Below are positions 37,001-48,699 of a stretch of DNA of 64,000 nt, piece after piece. The DNA lies in contig NC_063158.1 of the NCBI RefSeq assembly GCF_020921035.1, positions 25,344,178 through 25,408,177 on the forward strand, written 5' to 3'. A program made the translations under genes and the position numbers. This DNA is from Rhodamnia argentea. Taxonomy: Eukaryota; Streptophyta; Magnoliopsida; Myrtales; Myrtaceae. Position 1 is the stretch's first letter; each line of letters opens with the position of its first letter. The notes under the pieces were generated by a model, which saw only the letters and a program-made list of their open reading frames with translations, was not told the origin of the DNA and searched no databases.

Positions 37001-37362
37001 AATGGGTCATGTAGAAAAAGTCATATCCTCAGTACTAACTATATCTAACGTTAAAAAATTTGTGTTGCTAATTTTTTGTGACAAACAACAAAAATTCCTT
37101 TCGTTATCTTTCTTATTCATTTTTTTTTTGTTGGTAGAGTAGAGCAGTTATTTGGGTAGCTTTAAGTTATTTATTTTTTATTTCTCTTTAAAAAATTTCT
37201 TCTATTATAAACAAGGGCATGGCATAAGCAAATATGAAAAACAATATATAAGAACGCAATAGATTATCTAATGAAAGTGGTCTACAAATTGAACTAAAGA
37301 GTCATAATGAGTTCCACTTATTTCTTTATCTGCAAACGAGAAACATCAAGGTTTTGAACCAT
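34028..37362. repeat. Large direct repeat, copy 1 (3335 bp)
   Basis: This block recurs at 38408-41742 with a constant offset of 4380 at both ends. Line-by-line comparison shows only about three substitutions and about six single-base indels, mostly at homopolymers (for example near 34090, 34505, 34880, 35107, 35400, 36603 and 36856). The block is AT-rich and non-coding as far as can be seen. It does not begin TG and end CA at its edges, and no primer-binding site follows copy 1, so it is not an LTR pair. Confidence 0.95.
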
Positions 37363-37962
37363 TTGATCTCAACCACCATGAGTGGAGTCACTTGCTGCCT
37401 CCGGTTCCCCGGCCAGCTCAACTCTGACCTCCGCAAGCTCGCCGTGAACCTGATCCCATTCCCGCGCCTCCACTTCTTCATGGTGGGTTTCGCCCCGCTG
37501 ACCTCCCGGGGGTCGCAGCAGTACCGCGCCCTCACGATCCCCGAGCTCACGCAGCAGATGTGGGATTCCAAGAACATGATGTGCGCTGCCGACCCAAGGC
37601 ACGGCCGGTACCTGACTGCCTCCGCCATGTTCCGGGGCAAGATGAGCACCAAAGAAGTGGACGAGCAGATGCTCAATGTCCAGAACAAGAACTCGTCCTA
37701 CTTCGTGGAGTGGATCCCGAACAACGTGAAGTCGAGCGTGTGCGACATCCCGCCGACGGGGCTGCGCATGTCGTCGACGTTCATGGGGAACTCGACGTCG
37801 ATCCAGGAGATGTTCCGGCGCGTGTCGGAGCAGTTCACGGTGATGTTCCGGCGCAAGGCCTTCCTCCACTGGTACACGGGAGAGGGGATGGATGAGATGG
37901 AGTTCACGGAGGCCGAGAGCAACATGAACGACCTGGTGTCGGAGTACCAGCAGTTGCTTTGA
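37357..37962 (+). pseudogene. Beta-tubulin 3' fragment lacking N-terminal half and acidic tail
   Basis: An uninterrupted frame begins with [20 protein letters not shown] and ends VSEYQQLL plus stop TGA 37960-37962. It matches beta-tubulin from about residue 225 to about 429, covering the end of the GTPase region, the intermediate domain and the H11-H12 helices. The normal acidic C-terminal tail is replaced by LL and a stop. The nucleotide-binding half and its exons are absent. It has high GC, unlike the AT-rich surroundings, and no frame-breaking mutation, so capture was recent. The first possible ATG is 37378. It is best treated as a captured gene piece, not a working tubulin gene. Confidence 0.93.
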
Positions 37963-38407
37963 CCAATTGTAAGGTGGAAAGTGGGGAAAAGGGATTGGTG
38001 TTCTAATTAGAAAAAAAGTTGGAGACCACCAGCCACTGTCCAACTTAGATCATTGATTAATATTGGGAGGCCACAAATGGTATGCACGCCTTTATCTTCA
38101 AACATAGAAAAGTGGCCACGAGCCATGATTTCGTGATAATCACGAAGTAGTGGGAGAAACTTCTGGGCGATCTCTTGTCCAATTAGACAATACACAACCA
38201 GTAATCACCATCATTAAAGATCGTTTCTTTATCTAGGCGCTGTGTAAAGAGAATATCCGTTGTCCCCTTTCGTTAGGCTCCCTCGTTCTCGCCCTTTCTG
38301 CAATGCGTTCGAGACTGGTGGCATTAGAATTAGGTCTCTTATCCAGAATCTGAACTCAAGTCTTTTAGGGGTAAAGAAAGGGAGGGAGGAAGAAGAAGAT
38401 TCCAGCT
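37956..38407. other. Second part of the interposed segment, origin unknown
   Basis: After the tubulin similarity stops at 'gagtaccagcagt', about 450 bp follow that are not recognisable as tubulin 3' UTR or anything else. It holds the 12-mer accatcattaaa at 38207-38218, which also spans the right border of copy 2 of the large repeat (about 41738). It ends in a purine-rich stretch at 38375-38400. Confidence 0.6.
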
Positions 38408-41400
38408 GAATAAATGTGCTATACGCAACTTGATCCTTCCAACTTATTTACATGACACACTTAAACTGCCCGAGACTTAAAGATTGGATTAGCCGACGGA
38501 CGCCAAACCTAGCTAATCGATAATAATATATATAACCAGACACATTTAGATACGTTTGGATATATTTTTACTTGTGCAAGTACGAATTTTTTTTAGGTCG
38601 AATCATAAGTACATTTACATGTTTATATAGGAGTAAAAATATCTCAAACGTGCCATGTTTGGTGTTAAATCCTAAACTCTACCGTGGTATCATGGCAGAT
38701 ATGACTTCTGGTCCATAAAGAAATATACTCCTATTTGTAAGGGTGCTTTTCCATGTGCCTTAAATAACCTCGTATTCGGAAAGAAGATTTACGGAGGGAC
38801 AAATGCAATGGCTAATCAGTTTTTGAATAAGAAGAATCGCATGTTAAACATTGCACTGCACTGACAAGTTTGCAACGTCTTTCAAAAAAAAAAAAAACTT
38901 TTATTACTTGCAGCTTCTTTCAAAGCTTCTGAGATCTACCTGGATATTTAATTATAGGCGTCCAATAAAAAAACAAAACAAAATTTCACGTGCTACCAAA
39001 AAATAAAATAAAAATACAAGATTACTGACACCATCTTCACCTGAGATTTGAAAAGAGATGGATCACACTCATTATTAGTCGTCTCTTCCCATGGCATCCA
39101 ATCTTTGCAATTATTTACCAAGGGAAAAGAAAAGGGTGGGGTTTCAGCTAAAGGTAAAAAGCTGGTAAAGCAAGTGGGACACTCCGAATGTCTCTTCAAT
39201 CTACCTATCCTTCCACACTCCTTCTAGTTATAGCCTGTCCCTCCTTTTCCCCATTTCTTTTTTATTATTAATTCATTTTTCTGTCTTGTATGACGAAATG
39301 GTCATTTGGTAAGTTGGGAAAGTTCTTGATGCAACTACCCGAAAAAATGTCATCCAGCTTGATGGAAAATAGTAACTGAAGAAGATTGCTCAACGAGAAG
39401 AGAGACTACATATTAATAAAATTTAGGGCTTGGCATGATTTCAGAGTAAAATCGAGAGCTGAAGAATATCATCGGTGGGAATACGTCCGATTCCAGGTTT
39501 TAGAATGTGCATGGTATGTTTTAGGTTTAAAAATTTGAGGAACTAAATCCGACGGGCAGCCCGGAACCTATCTTTGTGTTTTTCTTGTCTAATGTTTTTG
39601 GACGATCCTACAATATACCATGACATCCAATTATGAGTGTATAATTTGAAACGATTAGTCTAAGCTTCCATTTTAGGCGATATCCATCACTAAAACTTTT
39701 AATTTTTTAATGTTTCGTATTATTCATGAGTTAAATATGAGCTGTGGTAAGTGGATTATAACAGTAAACCGTGGTCACACCGCAATCGTTCAATTAAGAA
39801 TACATGTGGAATCCAGGTATATCCTAAAATTGATCCTAGAACCGTGACAGAGTAAATATCAGGTTTTATCATCTCTGAATTTCATAGACGACATCACGTG
39901 CAAATCAAACTAAGAGTGACACATAAATTAGAAATAAAAGATCTTATAGGATCCCTACAAACTAGTTCAAAAAGTTTTCATGGTGTGGTTTAATGTTTAA
40001 ACATGCGACACTTTTTGTTATACGTAAGCTGATATTTCACCTGTACTTAGGATCCTTTAGAAATTAATGGGAATAATGCCGAGTACGTGAAAAATTGAAT
40101 TATTGATAGAGAGGGACTACATTTGTATAAACTTCAACCAAATTACATATGCAAGTGTTGTGGGATGTTTTAATAGAAATCGTCTAATGCTGTTTTTGGA
40201 TTTGAATATAATCTGTAACACATATAGTAAAACTGACTTTTGCTCGTTGAGTGTAACTAATATGTCCTCTTTCTTTTCTGTATATAGAATGTTATTTTTG
40301 CAAAAATTGATTACAAACATCTAAATTGATCGTGATGGATAATCCGTGACTGATCAAAGTAAAAAGAGAATAATCCAGAGTGTCATCGAAATTGATCCTG
40401 CCTTAAATCATGTTATTATGCGAAGTCCTCTCACATTTATACTACTAGTAAAGCTCGTTTTTGCACAAGCGCATGCAACGTGAATGCTAATTAATAGAGA
40501 AGTGTTTTTCTTTTCTACTACTCGACAAGAGCTCCAAGTTATTCTTTTGAAGCTCGTCGTTTTCATCATTAACGATCCATTTACCCTAAAAAGGATATGC
40601 CCTAACAGGGAAATCCCAATTCATTTGGCCTTTTGCGACAATCAAATAGATGGACGAGAACTTCCAGAGAACCATATTAAAATATTAATATAGTGATAAA
40701 TATCACATTTATATAATAACGTTTCAAGTGATGAGTAGTAAAATCAACTCTACAAGAATGAGAAAATATTCGTACTTACAAGTTAAAGTAATCATGCGTC
40801 CCAACTAAGTAAATCCTCGAGTTCTACGAATTCTAAAATTTGCGATTACAATAATGTCCCTGGATATATGCTGTTTCTCACTCTAGGGTTCCGATTCCCA
40901 GGAGACAAATATTATAACCCTTCAGTTTTATAAATATGAGAAAATGACACAAATAATTTCTGCATTTTGACTCAATGTGCACTGTCGTCATTGAATTTTT
41001 AATATGTTCAACGTGGTCCTAAAATATTAGCAAATGTTCATGTAATCTTTCCGTATTTGATGACATTGATTATTATACGTTGAGTTGAAATTTTGAAATG
41101 ACAAATCAATACGTCTATCATTGTCTCAATTTACTTTATCAAAGTAAAAAGAAAATTAGGACATTAACGTAATAGTAATGTGGATCATTACATATTGATT
41201 TGAGATTAATATCTTATTTGGATAAGTCAAGTGTATTTTTTTTTTTTTTTGTCCATCGTTCAAATTTAAGATATTGAAAGTCATCTTAGCAGATTTCGTT
41301 AACTTTGGATTAACATATGGACGTTTAAGGCTAGATTGAATATTTATTAATAGTTCACGGGCTACATTATACTTTTTCTTAATGGGTCATGTAGAAAAAG

Positions 41401-41742
41401 TCATATCCTCAGTACTAACTATATCTAACGTTAAAAAATTTGTGTTGCTAATTTTTTGTGACAAACAACAAAAATTCCTTTCGTTATCTTTCTTATTCAT
41501 TTTTTTTTTGTTGGTAGAGTAGAGCAGTTATTTGGGTAGCTTTAAGTTATTTATTTTTTATTTCTCTTTAAAAAATTTCTTCTATTATAAACAAGGGCAT
41601 GGCATAAGCAAATATGAAAAACAATATATAAGAACGCAATAGATTATCTAATGAAAGTGGTCTACAAATTGAACTAAAGAGTCATAATGAGTTCCACTTA
41701 TTTCTTTATCTGCAAACGAGAAACATCAAGGTTTTGAACCAT
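38408..41742. repeat. Large direct repeat, copy 2 (3335 bp)
   Basis: Near-identical to 34028-37362 and in the same orientation. The left neighbour is 'gattccagct' and the right neighbour 'cattaaaag', both different from those of copy 1. The right edge therefore marks where the original single-copy sequence continues. Confidence 0.95.
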
Positions 41743-44029
41743 CATTAAAAGAAAGCTGCTAGCATAATCATCTGCTGCCCAACGACAATGGGACAATGCT
41801 ATTTTCCCAATTCTTTTTTCTTTGTGATTTTTATATTTGCATAGCAGCATCACACTGTCATTGGACAATGGACGGTCATGTAAGCATTTCCCTCATTAAA
41901 ATTGTCTCTTTTTTAACATACATAACAATGACCTTTTCTTCTATATTTGACTTCATCCCCAATTTTGAGGTGATCTACTAATATTGGAGTGAATATAGAG
42001 GATGATGCTGCAAAAAGGAAAAAAAAGAAAAGAGAATGCACCTTCGAAGGAATAAGGACATTAACTAAAGTAATTCTGGAGATTATCTCCTATATCATCT
42101 ATGCCAGTACTTCTAAACTATTTTCGCGCATCAAGCAGGCCCAAGTGCTAGTTTCCGACAAGTTCAGATTAATTATATTATACTTTTACTCATCACTTTT
42201 TCTTCAAATCTTAATGCGAGTTCACGCTATTTAAAATTTTATGTGATTACAAATGTTGTGAAACCTTCTTAAGCTCTTTCAAGTTAAACGATAAATTCGG
42301 AAAACGCATGATAAATCATAAGTAAAAAGTAAAAAATTTCTGTTGCGTTGTACTCATTCTTAATTGATTCGATAATTGAGGATTTGGTGAAATTGGGAAG
42401 ATGGAAAGTCCACTATGGGAAGCAGCATAATAAAACCATCCCCACGCTGTCCCTATGCCAAAGACCCTATGTCACGCCTACGACTAGCCACGTTCTCATT
42501 TTATGTCGGATTCTTTCCCCCTATGTATTTGTTGTTGATATTTATTGCTTCCACGATCTCTATGTCATTTGTTCACCAACCAAAAATAAAAACAAAAAAT
42601 CTTTGCAGAATCAAGGGTCGTTTATTTCACGGAAAGTTTACGGTCCTCAAAACATTTTCGGGATTTTTTTTATATTTGGATCACTCACAATGAATTGACG
42701 GAAATTTTTTATAAATAGGCAAGATTTCTCTCCTACAAGCCTCTCTATCCATTTATTATACAGGGATAACGGGCTCCATAGATGTGTTCCTAATTTTAAC
42801 GTGTCAATACATGCACGATCTGCATCCTCAATTGCCAATCATATCTTTTTCTTTCTTAATGGCAGGGAATAGTCTCTTAGTATTTTATGTCCGAGAAATT
42901 TTAAGGTCCGGACGATGTCTCGAATGAAGCAGTTTAAAATTTTGCTTAGACATGAAGGAAAAATTTATGTTTAAACTCAGAAAAATAAGTCTTTTTTGAA
43001 AGTGAAACATTATTTTTCAATATATGACATTATCTTTAATCTTTTGGATAAGAGTGTATCATATTCATGTGTTTGTACTCAACAATATGAAAGTGATGCG
43101 TCACCGATATGTAGCGTCATTAATTTTTTCAAAACGTTGATAGATTTTATATATTGATGAACGTTTATTAATTTTCGGCCGAATAAAGCTTTCAATAAAC
43201 TTAACGGGGATAGAGCCTAATCCTCAAATTTTAATCTAAACATAGGGTTATTAGTATAGTCTCATTTTGGGGAATTACTGAGTGGTGTATATATTGTGAA
43301 ATTTTTTCTTTTTTCCTTGTAGGGTTCGGTCCTTAGTCTGTATCGTTTAAGAGAGTAGATAGACAAAGAGAATATGCAGCTAGAACCTGCGGTAACAACA
43401 TGGAGTAATTAATTTTTGCTCAGAAAAGTAGAGCTAGGACTGGACATTTTGGATCAGTTGTCACCAAGAGGTTGACGAGGGTTTTATATCAATCTGACAG
43501 ACTCCAGTTACTCCTGAATAATTTTTTCTGATTTTGTTTTTGGTTTTTTTGATATTTTATTTCCTATTAAAATATTTATGTGGTGGGGGTGTGCGCAATC
43601 ATCTGTACAGCTCTACACGTACACATACTGATCATCATTGCATGCAAACAATTATGGCAGTATGTATAAGACCCTGAAATTCCGCAAGTTAAAAGGAAAC
43701 TACTGTCATTGGTTCTGTCGCAGATTTTTCTTTTTCTTTATATATACATATATATATATACACACACACATATAGAGAGGGAGAGAGTTTATTTTTGGCA
43801 CTTATCTTCTTCTAACAGGCTTCTGTCCAGTCTAAAACAATTTGCCGCTTCGTCAGGGGACAGATTCAGAAAATGCTGTGAACCCTAATTTTTCAAGAAT
43901 GGAAGTTGTGTGACACTTGAAAAATTATCGTGAGTATTTATCTCACCTTATCTTAGTTATTATATATTTGAAGAAAGAAAAGTACCCGAAAAGCATCAAT
44001 AAAGTTTTTGGCAACTGAGATAATTTTTA
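41743..44029. other. AT-rich gene-free spacer with TA/CA microsatellite
   Basis: No coding region is supportable. A compound (TA)n(CA)n(GA)n microsatellite lies at about 43739-43790. Short accidental ORFs around 42350-42700 show no domain. Confidence 0.5.
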
Positions 44030-45124
44030 GGCTACATTTAGATAGGATAAAATCGGATAGAATAGGAAATGAAATTTAGAGATTTTGTCATATTTTATCC
44101 ACTGTTTGATAAATCATAACATTAAAGCATGATATGTTCATATCCTATCATGTTCGCTATTTTGTATTTAAGACATCGATGTAAATGACTCTGAAATGTA
44201 CAAATGGAGACTATAAAAATCTCTCACGACTCACTGCCAAATCTAATAATATTGAGAAAATATAGTCATTTATCTTTGCAACCGTGAAATGTTTTACTTT
44301 CGTTAAACTTCAACATAAATCACAAAGTCATTGAGGAAAATAATTTTTGATTCACTTTCTGCTTTCATAACTTTTGATATGAACCAAAAAGCTAAGAAGG
44401 AGAAGAAGTTTCGACTCTCTCGTAGTTTTCGTATAATTTTATCGTGAACTAAAAAACTATACACGAGTCATTAAATTTCAACATGAACTATAGATATAAA
44501 GGAGAAGGAGATAGAGATGCTAGTTATTTTTTTTAAATTTCGTTGTCCCTCATTTTTCAAGAATTAGAAAGATTATTTTCAAGTTTGAATACAGTCACTT
44601 AAAATCCGGTTTCTTCCATTTCATTTTTTTACTTATTTTTTAATGTCGAATCACCTTTTGACATTACTTTTAGGCTGTTCCATCATTTCGTAGTAAATAT
44701 TTTATTATAATCCACTGTATTATCATACTAAAACTATGTAATGATATAGATACTAGTCGTATATATAAACTATATGTTATAAAGTAGAAAGAAATTAAAT
44801 ATATATAATTAAATAAAACGAAAATTATTAATGTTTTTTTTTTATTTTGAGTTTTCTTTTTAGCATTTGAATACCAATATAATTTAATTTAATTTTAAAG
44901 TTATTATTCTAGAATTTTATTATTTACGAATTTTACTATTTAAAAAATAATATTTAAATCATAAATAAAAGAAATCTTATCCACCTTTATCCCACCTTTA
45001 TCCCACCTTCTCGCATGGGATAATTTTATCTATACTATATTACCCTTTTATCCTACTTTATCATATCTTGGGTGGGAACCAAACACAGAATTTCTGAATT
45101 TTATCCCAACCACAAAATGTAGCC
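44030..45124. mobile_element. MITE-like element, 'ggctacattt' termini
   Basis: The element opens 'ggctacatttagataggataaaat' and closes 'attttatcccaaccacaaaatgtagcc', whose reverse complement matches the start over about 25 positions with few mismatches. Sub-terminal 'tatcctat' and 'atcccaccttta' repeats fit a TIR transposon. The 1.1-kb interior is very AT-rich and non-coding. A clear target-site duplication was not found, so the superfamily is open. Confidence 0.7.
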
Positions 45125-47059
45125 TTGGCTCTTAAACGTTTACTATTGGCATGTTGAATGTCTCGCATAATGTCATCAGTGTTTATGGATCGTCTTAGTG
45201 TTTTTTTCATTTTATCTTAAGAGTAAAATACTCATTTTCATACAGCTCTATAGATTGCCCTAGGACTACACCTGTTTGGAAAAGGCAATTTTTTTTTCAA
45301 AAGCAGTTGGAAATGGAGATAACATTTTAAGTTTTAAAAGTTACGAATGACTCCCCTTTGAACATATTTCAGAATAATATTGCGTAAATAGATTACTCTG
45401 TAAGAAAGTTGCCTTTGCTAATTCAGATTTTGTTCTCTTTATAATATGTACTTTTGAATACTGCATTCGTTTATTTAGAATTCATTTATCAGCACCATGC
45501 ATAACTTTTTCAATAATCAGGAATTAATTCCAAGTTGATATTACCTACAGTAACCTTATCATTGTAATGAAAATATTTGCAATTATCAAAGCAAATGTGT
45601 ACTTGTAAGGTATGGGTAAGTATTTGGTTTAGGAAAAAATGTCCAAAAAGTCATAAATATTTTAATCATGTTAATTTAATTCTAAATTTTTTGTATTTAT
45701 GTCAATTGAGTTTATTTGATTGCTTTTGATGAAAAATTACTTATATTAATGTCAATCATCTTACGTAAGATTAATATTTTTTATTTAGAAAAGTCTTGGC
45801 AAATGATGACTTTACCTTTTCCTTTTTCTTTCCTTCCTCGCCCATACTTTACTTCCGCGTCACATTCCTGGACCCTGATAAAATGATCAACGTCACGGCG
45901 CACGATAAAAAGATCCACACGTAATCAACACCGCATCCGACTGAAAATCGCACTGATCTATGAAAGAAAAACGATCTGTTTCATTAAGGAACCGCTGATA
46001 CATGCAGGGTTCCAGGTTAGGGTTTCCCCTCCTCTTTTTCAGACCTCTTTTCGCGCTAGGGTTAGCTGCTAGGGTTCGTCTTTGTGGAAGATAGTACGCG
46101 AATCCATCAAGAACAAAAGCACAGAGAAAAGCAAGAGAGAGAGACGTCACTGATATGCTGGGAAACGGGTATAATTGTAGAGGGACAGGGAGCTACGGCT
46201 ACTGCAACTCTTCTATCAAGAAGCTAGAGGCTTTTTTTCTTCTCTGACCTAACTTTACGTCATTTCCATCAACAGTTTTTCATGAAATCCAATAAAGTTG
46301 AAGCTCCAAAAAGAAATTTACAAGAACAATAATAATAATAATAATAACTATGACCCCCCATCATGTCAATCCCACTCTTTGGTGGTACTTTTGCATGGTT
46401 AAACTGGATTATTTTCAAATCTTCAGTTCATCTATTGTCAATTTGTAAAGTTAATCCACTTTTTCAATGGCTTGTTAGTTAGTTCTTGTTTGAATATGTG
46501 ATGTATGCAGTTGTGGGTTTGCCCTGTTTATCACAAAAAGTAAAAAAACTTAGGCGGATAAGGGTCCATCAAAAAGGTGATCACTAAGTAATAATTAGCA
46601 TAATCACGAGTGGTTCTATGCAAAAAAAAAAAAAAACATAATCGTGAGTGCGTGGCATAATTAAACGGGGTTGGCATTAGCAACTTTAGTGATTACAACG
46701 CTCCAAGTGTCCAACTGGACTGGGGACAAAGAAGGAGGACACTGCAAACAGGAAAGACTTACAAACACGGGTATATATAGGGATGTGATCTGCGTATAAG
46801 TAATTTGTGGAACCTAACGTGTCTGGCATTGTTCTTTGTCCAAAAAATGACTGACAGAAAGAAAGAGGCTGGTGGTGGCAAAGGACGAATCTGGTAGGGA
46901 GGGGTTAATAATCAAAATCGATCATCCTTAAACATATCCATAGACATTAGTCTTTCTCGACCCTTGATTTATCTCGTCTCTCCTTTGCCTTGTAAAAAAA
47001 AGACAATGGTTGCCAAATTTAAACTTGCAATAACGTGTATATGTAATACAAAAATGCTT
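45125..47059. other. Gene-free interval with a telo-box-rich patch
   Basis: 45632-45780 resembles one arm of the MITE at 23708-24342. 45990-46170 is richer in GC and holds three 'agggtt' telo-box-like words (about 46017, 46056 and 46071), resembling the 5' leader of a translation-related gene on the minus strand. The 85-residue minus frame below it has no known domain. A short (AAT)n run lies at about 46327-46345. Nothing else is recognisable. Confidence 0.45.
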
Positions 47060-47780
47060 TCCTAACAGATCTGTCGGGAAAGTTGCAATATCAACCATAG
47101 ATCCACGCATCATCATCATTGATTGAAAAATCGTGTGATCAGAAATAACTAACAATACTATCAGACAAATTGAGTCCTATTCAATATACCTAAGCTCGCT
47201 TGCTTGTGCGTAGGTTGAGCCTTACACGAGAAACACTAGGACGTAATCATAGTCTGTTGTAAGGAAAGTGTATTAACGTTGGTCCACAAAATGAACATAT
47301 GAAATCGAAGGCCAAAAGGAAATACAAAATGGTCGGAGCTTTGTTCTGAACTTGTTCAAGATAGGGTGCGGCTGGATCGTACGCCAAACTGTTGCGATAC
47401 TCCCCAAGTCTGCAACATACGGTGTTTGTTGTCGAATGAAACTCATCTCTCTCAACACTTGATAGGAATCCATGAGCATCGGAGAACGGTAGCAAGTCCA
47501 CTTCCACATCAAGTTTAATAAGAAAGCCCCCGACCCACTTGGTCAACATTACTCGAGCAGAAGTCACCGACTTGGTTGAGTTGCCGCACTGCTCAGACTG
47601 GTTACAAAACCCCTCCATACATGGTTGCATTAGGCAGTGCACGCCAAATGCGGAGCTTTGTCAAATAGAACGATGTCGCCTGCATAGAGAAGATGAGTCA
47701 CCTCTGAGTCACGGAGACCTGCCTTGAGCCCTCAGCTGAGATTGCTTTGTTTATCACAGAGATTAGAGAATCAACTGATC
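47060..47780 (-). pseudogene. LINE reverse transcriptase remnant (YAGD box)
   Basis: On the minus strand around 47690-47730 the frame reads DSEVTHLLYAGDIVLFDKA, the LINE catalytic box HLLYADDIVLF with one catalytic Asp changed to Gly. Frame breaks follow directly. The 47060-47165 end shares wording with 24420-24535, which lies beside the other LINE relic. This is a short, dead 3' piece. Confidence 0.75.
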
Positions 47781-48062
47781 AAGAACCCTTTTTTAGCGTT
47801 CCTAAGAACGTGGAAGACAGCCATCATGTTAGGAAGATGGTCAATCATGATTAATCGAAGCGTGGCAAAAAAGATTACCTGATAAGGAAAAACATTCGAT
47901 TGAGATCACTAATAATAGCAAGCTAATCACTAAAAGTAAAAGATCTATTTGGAACAACCCCTCTTCATTAATGCTCCATTATTCAAATGCGTTGGGTAGG
48001 GAATGGCCATCCATATAGAATGTAAGTTTTATGAAAAATGACGAATGATTGGGAGAATGAAT

Positions 48063-48420
48063 TGTTAGGATTTGGCGGACAACTATAATAAAATAGAGCT
48101 TAAAATCGAGAAAGACAAATCGAGACATAAGGCTTATTCTGATTCATCTTTAAATTTGAGTTACATTCAGTAGATGATTTTACTATGATTAACACCTCAC
48201 GCCTCTCCGTTACTCATTCCAATTACCGGTAAAAGAGATAATATATGATAATATTGTTCATGAATCCAAATTTAAAGTGTCAATAAAATATAAATATAAA
48301 TTATAAAAATGCTTTAGTAGTTCTGCATAACATCACTTAATTGAAAGTGACAGTGAGATTAAGAGTCAGATAAGACTATGTAGCTTTTGTCAGACGAATC
48401 TTGGGTTTGATTATCATTAC
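48063..48420 (+). mobile_element. Diverged LTR start of the same family as the solo LTR
   Basis: It begins 'tgttaggatttggcgg' and continues 'atcgaga...tcttgattcatc' in the same order as the solo LTR start at 48705 ('tgttaggattcagcg', 'cttgattcaccctt', 'ttacgtccaac'). Similarity fades after about 200-350 bp and no 3' end is visible, so it is a truncated older copy. Confidence 0.55.
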
Positions 48421-48699
48421 ATTATGATGATGATGATAAACTACTGGAAGCCATATGATGTCATTGACAGTTGGAAAAGCAATATGGGGGGAACTGTTCA
48501 TTTGTGCTTTCTTTGGGGTTCAAGGAGGCAATTACTTCTTTATTAGTGGGGTTGGAAACGTGATGGTGATCATAACGACATGCAACTTCTTGTTCTCTGA
48601 AAGAGGGGCCACTCCCTTTTGACGGTAGTTCTATTTGGCTGATCTAAAATCCTTAATTATAATAAGAGGTTTCCCATAAAGTAAATAGTTAATCAGTCA

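Noticed and set aside
37369..38043. Long minus-strand ORF of 224 codons over the tubulin piece
   Set aside because: It is the antisense shadow of the tubulin frame.
34028..41742. LTR retrotransposon with 3.3-kb LTRs
   Set aside because: Repeat ends are not TG/CA, no primer-binding site or polypurine tract adjoins the inner borders, no TSD is present and the interior is tubulin plus unknown sequence.
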